This document shows, one piece after another, positions 1 to 9,600 of a stretch of 64,000 nt of DNA. Both the position numbers and the translations under genes were made by a program. The notes under the pieces are model-generated. The model did not search any database. It was given only the letters and a program-made list of their open reading frames with translations, and was not told the DNA's origin. Within the stretch, counting starts at the first letter, position 1. Each line of letters opens with the position of its first letter. The stretch is from Oreocharis arfaki (lineage: Eukaryota; Chordata; Aves; Passeriformes; Paramythiidae), in the NCBI GenBank assembly GCA_013398015.1, contig VZRR01003271.1, positions 115,390-179,389 of the forward strand, written 5' to 3'.

Positions 1-615
1 TCCCTCCCGGAGAGCCAGTGCTCCACAAGGAGCAGGATGGCACACGATTAACTCAAGTGGAGTATTTTTTGTAATCCTAAAGGAAGGGGTGTCCACGTTC
101 ATGGCTATACACACAACAAAATGCGTATTTCCTTTCTTACACACCTTCTTAATCTTGCTTACGGATTTAGAAAACTACTGTTTCAAGGCGTGTTGCCGAA
201 AACAGGAAACCCATCCGAAATAACTCACTGCACGGGTCTCTCTTTGTGCCCTGAACTGTCTAGAGCTTCTGTGGCTACATCGACACGGACACATCTGCTG
301 AGAGCTACACCTGACTGAGTGAAAGTCAGGGTGATTCCTTAATTATTATTAAAACTATTGTTATTTCAAGGCTCGTACCGAGGGTCCTGCTGTGTCCGCC
401 CCCAGCCCCGGGGTGGGCCCGGCAGCCTCCGGAGCGTTCCCCCGCCCACACCCGGAGCCCCTCGAGCCCCGTTCACCTCCCGCGACCCCCGGGAAGGGGC
501 ACAACCCGGGCCCCCATCCCCCTGCCCTGAGACACAGCCCGAAGAGCCCCCGAGGCGCGGCGACCCGCGGCAGGGCAGGGAGAGGCCGTCCCGTTCCCCT
601 CAGCGCCGCCGGTAC

Positions 616-839
616 CTCTCGGAGTCGCGCCCGTCGAAGAAGACGAAGTCGCCGCTCTGGACGCACTTGGCGCAGGTGAGGCGGCGGCGCGTGGTGTTGC
701 AGAGCGGGCACCGCTCCACCGCCACGTAGAGACCCTCGGCGTCCTCCTCGGCGCCCCGCAGAGCTCCGGGCCCGGCCCCGGCCCCGCTGCCCCCGCCCGG
801 CCCCGCGGGCTGCGGCCGGCGGCCGCTGGGAGCCGCCAT
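616..839 (-). CDS. ATG14: ATG14 (Barkor) exon 1, N-terminal part; gene continues off the left edge
   Basis: ATG14 is the autophagy-specific subunit of the class III PI3-kinase complex (VPS34-VPS15-Beclin 1) and directs it to ER sites of autophagosome formation. The start codon is at 839-837 on the minus strand. The exon gives 74 codons plus two bases and ends at 616, before a GT donor at 615-614. An alanine/glycine/proline-rich, poorly conserved stretch (residues 1-30) is followed by the family signature EGLYVAVERCPLC and then RRRLTCAKC. The four cysteines (residues 44, 47, 56, 59) form the paired CxxC motif known in mammalian ATG14 to be needed for ER targeting. The segment ending in SGDFVFFDGRDSER also matches the family. 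The coiled coils and BATS domain lie outside the window. The identification is firm; the exact donor is inferred from GT and from where homology stops. Confidence 0.95.
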
Positions 840-853
840 GTTGGGCGCCGCGG

Positions 854-861
854 GTCACGTG
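854..861. promoter_or_regulatory. E-box with CLEAR-like context (GTCACGTG) upstream of the ATG14 start codon
   Basis: The 8-mer GTCACGTG lies 15-22 bp upstream of the ATG14 ATG. It matches the core of the CLEAR element (GTCACGTGAC) bound by TFEB/TFE3/MITF, and is also a generic USF/MYC E-box. The match is seen directly; use by TFEB is inference from the gene's role in autophagy. Confidence 0.45.
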
Positions 862-1289
862 GGACGCTGTTGCCGGGCAGGGCATTGTGGGAAGGGGCGC
901 TGAGGCGGCGGGCGGGAGCGGGGGAGGGCGCGGGACGGGCCGAGCTCCGCCGGGAAACAGTTCCAATAAATATAAACTGCGTCCTTTTCCTTATACAGAT
1001 GGAAAGAGATCACCCCTGCCCTGCTCCCAGAGCGACGTGGGTGCTGTATTCTGGTTCCTGGCGTTTCAGAGGTGGCCATGCTGCGATTGTCCGTCAGTAA
1101 TACTGCTGTGGGCGCTACGGCTACCAGGCAAAGCGCGGCCCCGTATTTACAATAATATCCAAATCGCTTTGCCCAAGTAGCAAACACGGATGCACATCCT
1201 TAAAAACCGACGCAGAGGGAGGTTGCCTCAACCCAGCCTCCGCCGTGGAGCCAGAATGAGGAGTTAAATACATAGGATAAAGGAGGGTT

Positions 1290-1570
1290 GGGGAGAATGG
1301 AGCTACTCCTCTGCATCAGGGAAGGGACCTTAAAGAGCATCCAGTTCCAAGCTCCTGCCCTGGAAAGGGACACCTTCCACTATCCCAGGTTGCTCCAAGC
1401 CCCATCCAACCTGGCCTTGGACTCTTCAGGGGTGGGGCAGCCACAGCTTCTCCGGGCAGCCTGTGCCAGGGCCTCAGCACTCCTTTTCTGAGTAAAGAAT
1501 TTTTTCCTGGTAACTAGTATTTCCTAATATGAACCTACTCTCAGTTTGAAGCCTTTCCCTCTTCTGTCTG
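1290..1570 (-). repeat. CR1 LINE 3'-end fragment
   Basis: Read left to right it carries the reverse complement of a CR1 3' end: AAGGGACCTTAAAGAGCATC, then GGACACCTTCCACTATCCC, GGTTGCTCCAAGCCCC and GGGGCAGCCACAGCTTCTC. It then diverges through a TTCCTAATAT-like segment. The 3'-terminal octamer tail is degraded. Ends are approximate. Confidence 0.85.
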
Positions 1571-2040
1571 GAGTGGCAAACACCAGGCAATTAGACGAGA
1601 CAGAGTCCACAGTAGCCAGAATAACTAAAGCAGTATCTCCCTTCCCAAAAGAAAGAAACGCAACTGCAACAATAAAACATTGGTCTACTCTTTTTTAAGA
1701 GCAATTCCCAGCCTACATTTTTCCCCTTTCCTAGTGTTATCAAACAGGAACAGCACGATGGAGGTAGAACCAAGATTGTTGTTTTTAAGACAAGAGTTAC
1801 CACAGCAAACATTAACTTAATCAGTAGTTCAGTGAAAAGGCACAAAGCCCATTTCTTATCTCTGAGGCTTTATCCGTGCTTCTACAGAGCACTAATTTTA
1901 CCACTCAAATCGTGTGACAAGCTCTTAAGCAAAATGGGATTTCTTGAAGAGGGCTCCTCTTAGATAAACTTTTTCCCCCCCAACACCTCAATAAAACCAG
2001 GGAGTTTTCACTTACAAAAGATTATTGTAACTGAAGCTCA

Positions 2041-2071
2041 TCAGCTGCTACTACAGCTACAGTGCAAATAA
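2041..2071 (+). repeat. 31-bp exact direct repeat, copy A
   Basis: Begins TCAGCTGCTACTACAGCTAC and is identical over 31 bp to 2833-2863, 792 bp away. Flanks are only weakly similar. Not a simple sequence. It lies in the TBPL2-ATG14 intergenic segment. Confidence 0.8.
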
Positions 2072-2832
2072 AAGTCCAGCCCATGGCTGTGGAAAGTCTC
2101 CGGTGTTAGAAAGCAAACAGAAAAGTAAGCCTGTGTTTAAAATAGATTTGAGTGTGGAAATCCACAGTTTGACAGAAAAACTGATAACAGCTAAGACCAG
2201 TTTATCATGAGGAAGTACACAAAGTCTTTCAAACTCTTTTCCAGAGGAGCAGAGACACAGATATAAAAACACTTGTGAGAGACACATAACAGACACAGAA
2301 GATGAAGTCACACCCTCACCGAATCAGAAATAAACTTGTGGCAGCAAAATTAAGCCCAGCAAGATCCTGTTCTGAGCCGAGCCATTGCCCATCACGTCTA
2401 TTTCCAGCAAGGACAGAGGAAGATTTTGGCCTGGGTTACACGTAAGTCATCTAAGAGCAACCTCTAGTGGTGTTTCCAGACAGGTACCACACCTTCAGGA
2501 GGGAAGGGCACAGCACAAACTGTGCTGGCTTGCTTCCAGGGAGTTTCCAGAACCGCCATGGGATAGGCTTTGCACTGTTGCTGCTCACAGCAGCTCTGAG
2601 CAGGGCACCTTCTGAAAAGAAAGGCTCGAGTTCAAACCAAGTACAGGAAACCCCAGTGGTTTTGCTCCAGAATTACCAGATGTAGTGCCATTGGCTGAAC
2701 TCTGGTTCAGTAATACAGATAATTAAGTCATGAGCATCCAAGACTTTTTGTATTTTCATCAAACCCATTTTTAACAAAGTTCCAAACCAACCTGTTCGTG
2801 TCTGCACCAAACTCCCATGAGCTGAGAGCACT

Positions 2833-2863
2833 TCAGCTGCTACTACAGCTACAGTGCAAATAA
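2833..2863 (+). repeat. 31-bp exact direct repeat, copy B
   Basis: Second copy of the repeat at 2041-2071. It is followed at once by a short tandem of an ATACAAGTA-type unit (about 2861-2880). Confidence 0.8.
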
Positions 2864-3566
2864 TACAAGTAATACAAGTGGGTACCATTTAGTTAAAATC
2901 TAACTTGTCCCATTTCAAATTAGATAATTTAATTAGTTCCCCCTCCACCCACAGATTTTCTAGGTATATCCCAGCAGTCAGGACCTGGAATGTCTTCTCT
3001 GTAAAAGAAAACCCTGCACCACCACACACAAGAGTTTACCCAGCCATTGGGATCAGTGTGATTCAGTACATGTCTTCTAAACACCAAAATCAACTCCTGC
3101 TGGATTTTGTAAGCCATACTATAGACAAGAATCTATTTTGAGTTTAAACATGAAAATACAACATTGCAGGAGCAATTCAGGACACTTAGAGCTGAGGATT
3201 TTGGTTAAGCCAGTTTGAAATGCAGTGTGGATTCACCTGTTCAACAGGAGAAGAGACACATAGCCTCTATTACAAAATATTTTGTAAGTGCCACCTTAAT
3301 ATAAATTCTATTGAAAGTGCATTCATTTATCATGTGATTTAGCTTGACAGAAATTGTCAGAACTCAGGTGGATTACAGACAGATAATCTGAAAGAAAAGA
3401 ACATTCCACAAACTATACAAAGGCATCAGCATATGTAGCATTCAGAAATGAACAATATTCTTAATAATCCACAACTCCACAGCTGGGTCCAGGAATCCCC
3501 TTGGCTTCTGCTCCATGCACAGCAGCACAAACCCAGGTGTTATTCTGGATTGCTTTGCGAGCCGTG

Positions 3567-3646
3567 TCACGATGGTTTCTTGAAACCTCTTAAAATGGGG
3601 TAGATGTTCTCAAACGCCTCATAGATTTCAGAACGGTCTTTTGCTC
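3567..3646 (-). CDS. TBPL2: TBPL2 exon 7 with stop codon
   Basis: Encodes [20 protein letters not shown] then FKKPS and a TGA stop (3569-3567). The acceptor is after CCATTTAG (AG at 3648-3647). The C-terminal helix matches the family; the last residues (KKPS) differ from TBP itself. Confidence 0.95.
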
Positions 3647-6600
3647 CTAAATGGGCATTTAAGAAAAAGCTCTCAATGAATTAACAGAGTGCTGAGAGTA
3701 ACTGAATGCAATTTAAACCTAGTGAGATTACAAGCCATGAAGAAACCCAAATTGAAAGCACCTTACTATTAAGGGCAGAACATCTATCTGCTGCCTCAAA
3801 GAACAGTTTCCAGCTTGCTTAGCTTTAAGACTAGTTTTGTTTAATCTGTGGAACCAAAACAGCAATTTTCTGCTCTTGACAGGTGCAAAATATTGGCTTT
3901 GAAGAAGGAAAAAAGCAACTGAGCACCACCACGGTGTTAACTGCTTGAGAATAACAGCTCTGCCTGTTCATAAGGTGAGTGGAAAGGTGGAAACAAGAAG
4001 AGAAAGGCCTTTATTTCATACTGGAAGCTGTTCCAAAGCTTGAGAACTCTCCTTCTCTAGCTCTGAGATGCAATTTTAATTTTAAGATGTGTGTTAGGAC
4101 ATTTATGATTTCAAATCCCTTTCCACGGTACTGCAATCAAATCTTTAATGCCAAGTCTTACACACAAACTGCATTGCAGTTGGCAGGAACATTCCTTGCC
4201 AGTGACACTTCTCATGCTGGTCCAACAAACATCAGCTACAAGAAAACTACATTTAAATGAACTTAAAGTTGAATTAAGCCCTGCTCAGGTTATATGCGCA
4301 AACCTTTTCTCATGTCCTCACTGGGACATGAATTACTCATCCGCCTTACCACAACTTTTACTTTCAAAAGTAAAGTTACTTTCTTGATTAGGGGAAAAAA
4401 AAACCCCTCACAGCTCAGCAAATCCGGTTTTGTCATTACAGCTGAGCCCAGCATTCACAGAAAATGACTGAGGGAGTGTGCTGCAGGCCCAGAAGCAAGG
4501 GTGTTACAATTAGTGTACCCCAAAAAATGCAAGCATTGGTGGAATGGAACTGACCAGTATGATTTTACTGACCAGTATGATCTTACTGGCCCTAAGAAGG
4601 TGGTGGACATTGGAGGGGGAAGCATTTAAGCTTTGTCCTGAGTGCCCCCTTCTTCAGTTAGCTGAGCTCATTCCTGATTTATGATTGTGGGAGTGTCTGG
4701 CTAAGGCAGCACTTCTCTTGTCTTCCACACGTCTCAAAGCTGTGTTGTGAATATAAATACAGCATTCAGAGCTTCTGGGAACAAGTACCATCTACCTTTC
4801 AGTACATCTGAATAGAAGCATTTTCATGAGCTTCACAAAAAGGATGTGCCAGGAGCTCAGGAATTCACCTTTTTTGACCTGGGATCTGAGGTACAGATAT
4901 CTGCTGAGCACACTGACTCAGCAAGGCTTTTGCCTCACGAGTGTTTTGCCAAACAGTCTGGAACAACCTCTTAGATCTCCACCCTTTCCTCTGATAATCC
5001 CTACTAAATGTTGTCAGTGAAGTGTTTTAAGAAGTTTGTTTCCTGTCCAAACAATTTTCAATTGCTTATTGTGAGGTTCCTATTTAAGTGCCTGAGTGGT
5101 TACTGGCATGTCAGCATCCTGTTGGCATCCTCTACATTGGCACGTGGCATCAGGCTTTGAATAAAAAAAAATACTTAACATGGAAATCTGAGACTCTCTA
5201 TGTGAAACAATACAAGATTCTAGTGCAACAATACTGATGTTATCTGCAGAAAGCACAGATAAGCTGCAGCAGCCATTAAAAAGATCCCTGAGTGGCTTTA
5301 CTGTGGCAAGATACTAATTTTTAGTTAATGTTTAATTGAAACGCTCTCTCAGAAAGTGAGGCACCACTTACCAGTCAGTACAACTTTTCCAGACACAAAG
5401 ATAAGCAGCACTATCCTTGGTTTGACCATCCTATAGATCAGGCCAGGGAACAGTTCAGGTTCATAGCTGTTCAAAGCAAGCAGGTAAGATCAGTAAAATG
5501 CAATGCTGTTTGAGTGTTGTATGAATAAAGTGCTCTTTAATGACACTAACAGTAGGGTAATTAACCACACAGATTTTAGCTAGCTGCCCTGAGAAATGCA
5601 GGTCAGGTTTTAGACATCTTGAAGAGAAACCTGTTAAACCCATCTGGAGCTGGTGGGAGATTTTCATGCTGACTTTTAAAGACTTGTGGGTCACTTCTGA
5701 TTTTCCATAGCATTGGAACCTTTACTGTAATCTTCAAACATGGAATGGCCTGGGTTGGAAGGGACCTTAAAGATCATCCAGTTCCACATCCTGCCATGGG
5801 CAGGGACACCTTCCACTATCCCAGGGTGCTCCAAGCCCCATCCAACCTGGCCTTGGACACTTCCAGGGATGGGGCAGCCACAGCTTCTCTGGGCACCCTG
5901 TGCCAGGGCCTCCCCACCCTCACAGTAAATCCTTCCAATTCTGGAAAGAGCCCTTATCAGGAAGCATCTCATGCAACTAAAACAAGATAACAGCCAAGCA
6001 TGAATATTTACTGTGTATTTAGTCCCTAAATGAAATGCAGGCTATTAGATGCAGCACTGATAAAAGACAACTGAATTTTGGTTTTTGTCTGTGCTGAAAT
6101 CATCCTTTCCTGATGGCAATATCTAGTTTTGAACAAGCTCACCTGGCAGGCTGAGCGTGCCCATCACTCAGCTGCAGCTTTATTTTAGATTCTTGGCTAA
6201 AGAACATCCGAACAGAACCGAAACAATATCCCAGAAAAACGCAATATAGCTGCAATTCTGTATTTTGCAAATGCAGTTTGGCTTCATGCCTGAAGGTTGG
6301 AAACCTTATTCCTGCAGACAGGCATCTGCTTTGCTGGGAGTTAAGAGGTCACCTTGGTATTAAAAGTCCACAGTGGAGCAAGGGCATGGTCGAGTAGCTG
6401 CAGAGCCTGCTCCAAGGTGCACAGGGTGATACCTGATTTCCTCATACCTGCTGAACTGCTGGTGGGTGAGAACCAAGCCTTCCAGCCGGATGGGGAACCT
6501 CACGTCACAGCTCCCCACCATATTCTGGATCTTGAAGTCCAAGAACTTGGCAGGGAAGCCGAGCTTCTGCACCACCCGCGCGTATTTCCTGGCTGCCAGC

Positions 6601-9600
6601 CGTGACTGCTCCTCGCTGAAGGAAGAGACCTTTATTGTAATCTCCAAACAGCCCTCAAATCACAGAATCACAGGATGGTTGGGGCTGGAAGGGTCCTTAA
6701 AGATCATCCCATTCCACCCCACTGCCATGGGCAGGGACACATTTCACTATCCCAGGTTGCTCCAAGCCCCGTCCAACCTTGCCTTGAACACTTCCAGGGA
6801 TGGGGCTTTTCATTGAAGGAAGAGCAAAGGGGAAAAATCAACTTTGATTGGTGCTTTCCTCTGGTTTTGAGGTGGAATTCAGTTTATAGCCACCACTGTG
6901 CTAACCTGCACTCCAGAAAAAGAGATCCTGCTGCTCTAAATAGCAAGGCTCTATCCCCAGAACTGCTGCAGGGAGCTAAAAGGAGTAAGGCACTAGGTCC
7001 TTCACCTTCCTGTGGTCTGGTTGAACCCACTGGAGATGTTGCATCACCCAGAGGTTCTCCTTTTGAGAGGTTTCTCAGTTCCTCAAAACAGCTTTGCAGT
7101 GCTGATCCAAGAGCTAGACTGCAGGCACCAGGCCTGCCTGGGGTGGTGGTAGGGCCTGGAGAGGAGGTCTCTTAAGCATGAGTTAATTAATTCAGATTGA
7201 CAGTCTTGGGACATAAAAATAGAGGCAATCTGCTGGATTTCAGGAAAGAAGAAATTTCAGAGCACAGAAATAAACTTTGCTTTTCCCCAACTCCCATTTT
7301 CTCTAGAGGCAGATGTGTTGACTGGTGAACACAGACACTGAAGAGAGACTTGACAGACACAAGTTATGTCCTAAACACTTTAAAAATCAGTGAGAAATGC
7401 AAATAATCTCTTAACAATTCCTGGGAATTTTAGCAGCTTTTCTGCTGATTTCTGCTCAGCTTGATCTAAACTCAGGGACAGAAGTGCACAGTTCAGAAAT
7501 TGCTAAGGTGCCATCATGAAGAAAGCAACACTTTCAATATCAGTGCTTCGCTTTTTCTTTCAATTAGTCCTTTGCTACATGTTTTAAACAAGACTTTTCA
7601 GACATTCCCCATCAGAATATATGCATAGCTGCAAGATCCTGACCTTCAGAGGGAAGAGAAAAACCAGAAAAATACCTTTTTGCTCCTGTGCAGACCATTT
7701 TTCCTGAACTGAAGATGAGGGCTGTTGTTCGTGGTTCCCTGATTCTCATGATCACAGCAGCAAACCTCTACAAATTCAAAGGAAGACCTGACAGGAATTT
7801 AGTTGGTACTGTACATCTGTTCAGCCTTGCAGCCATTAACACTTTCAAAGCTTGTCACAGCACATATTTGCTTTTTAAGTGTTTCTTTACCACCCTAAAG
7901 TTTTTTTCCACCCACCTAGGAGCAGGGGAGTTGAGACTACAGTGCCAGGACCATTGGGATCCATCAGTACTAAGAAAGAGAAGTGAGGGTAAAGCTTTGA
8001 GGCCAAGATTTACCTTTGGGTTATACTCTGCATTTCTGGCGTGCAGAGCTATGTTCTTCAGATCCAGTTTACAAGCCAAGTTTACAGTTGACACAATATT
8101 CCTGAGGAATAGGAGAAGAATTTTCTCATGGCAAAAGCCAGCCACTGCAGAGCCACCCCCCCAGCACTACTGGCTTAATGTAGAGTCACTTTCCAATTAA
8201 GAATTGCCATCAACTGATTTCCTGTCTCTTCCCCACTTCAGCATTAAGCTACTTCTGGCAAAACTTAAGTAATTCAATCCCAAAATTACACTTTGAGATA
8301 GAACAAGGCATGAAATTATTAGTCCCTGAATTATAAGTTTGTGTTTCTTCCAAAAACTGCATCACTGAAGCCTTTCACAGCTTTGGATTGAACCATTACT
8401 GACCATTTAGAGCTACTGCAGCACCCAAGGTAGGTAAGGGTGTGTTATTTTCTACAGGTATAAACCACTCCATAGTTGCTCTGTCCTAGACACAACAAAT
8501 CTTTTAATGAGGCCAGAGTTTCTCATACTCAGTTCTGTTTCTCCTTTTGAAAAAGCAGAGTGATATCTTTAAACCCCTGGCGTCTGCTGTCATTTGCATT
8601 TCCCCTTCCTGGAAGAAATCCCTCCTCTTCAAGCATCTCCATATTTTTATCCAGTATTGTCAGTTCGTTTTCTCCACCTCTCCCCTTCAAGAGGAACAAC
8701 TGCTCCTGTTGTTTTTTGGCTTATTTAAGACCAAGCCACGCTTGCTACATTCTCCAAGCGAGAAGTCAGAGCAACACCTTGCAGTTTAAGCCAAACTTTA
8801 ACCATGGTTTATGCTACATAAATAATACATAAACTTACTGTAGCTGAGGAACTATTCCAGAGCTTTCTGAAGCTGGGGTCATAGGAGTCATTGGAGTCAG
8901 GGGAGGACACTCGCCAGCTGCTTCAGGAGATGGCTGAGCTGCACCTGGATGTGACAAGCTGCTTTCATCCATGAAAACACCACTGTCCTCGTTACTTGGT
9001 AGTGACCCATCAAGATCTTTTTGTGTTTCACGACCATCCTCAGAGAGATTTTGTTCTTTGTTTTCTTGGGTAATGTCTGGAAGAAAGCTGAGATCCACAG
9101 AGGAGAAGTCTGTATGAAGCTCTTTGGGCTGGCTTAACTGGGAACCAAACACCCCGTCTTCAGCTGCTTGAATTGGAAGTTCTACATCATAAGGGCTCAT
9201 AGGAGTGAAGAGATGAGGACTAGTGGAGAAGTCATCCTTGAATTAAGGAAAAGTGTCATTAAGGGTCTTGTATTAAAACAGTTACTTTAACTGGAGGGTA
9301 AATTAAGATTAATCTTCAGTGAGGATGTTTCAATAATTTTTCCCCGATATGTATTTCAGCAAAGAATAGTTTTAAGATTAAAAGTGTGTCCTTTGCTCCT
9401 CTGTGAGTATATAAAAACCCAGATAGCTTGGATAATGTATAATGCATTTTCCCACCGCAGTCCATGGGCACTCTAGAGAGCTCCTGGGATAGCCCAAATT
9501 GAGAAATGCTATTTACCTTCAGCTGTGGCTGCAGGTACAACGCTGGCACTTCACCCTTCAAAGCCACTGTCACACCTCAGCTACACACACAACCACATTA

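Larger units (their letters stand above)
361..965 (-). promoter_or_regulatory. CpG-rich island covering the ATG14 promoter and exon 1
   Basis: This stretch is very GC-rich and dense in CpG, in sharp contrast to the AT-rich DNA on both sides. It contains ATG14 exon 1 and the 5' end of intron 1. Just upstream of the ATG it carries a palindromic E-box in the context GTCACGTG (854-861) and a GGCATTGTGGGAAG block (881-894) that resembles, in reverse complement, a ZNF143/Staf-type site. No TATA box is evident, which fits a CpG-island housekeeping promoter. The transcription start is not resolved. Confidence 0.75.
966..3566. other. Intergenic segment between the TBPL2 3' end and the ATG14 promoter
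   Basis: No coding exon was recognised. It should contain the TBPL2 3' UTR (from 3566 downward), but no convincing polyadenylation signal was found close to the stop codon. A TTTAAT (ATTAAA on the minus strand) at about 2928-2933 is a weak candidate. It also holds the CR1 fragment at 1.3-1.57 kb and the 31-bp direct repeat pair. Confidence 0.5.

Noticed and set aside
361..966. 201-codon minus-strand frame overlapping ATG14 exon 1
   Set aside because: It is a different frame from the conserved ATG14 CxxC segment; low-complexity Arg/Gly/Pro/Ala composition is typical of a GC-rich shadow.
855..1187. 110-codon minus-strand open frame upstream of ATG14
   Set aside because: It runs through the CpG-island promoter, no family is recognisable, and GC-rich promoters often have long chance frames.
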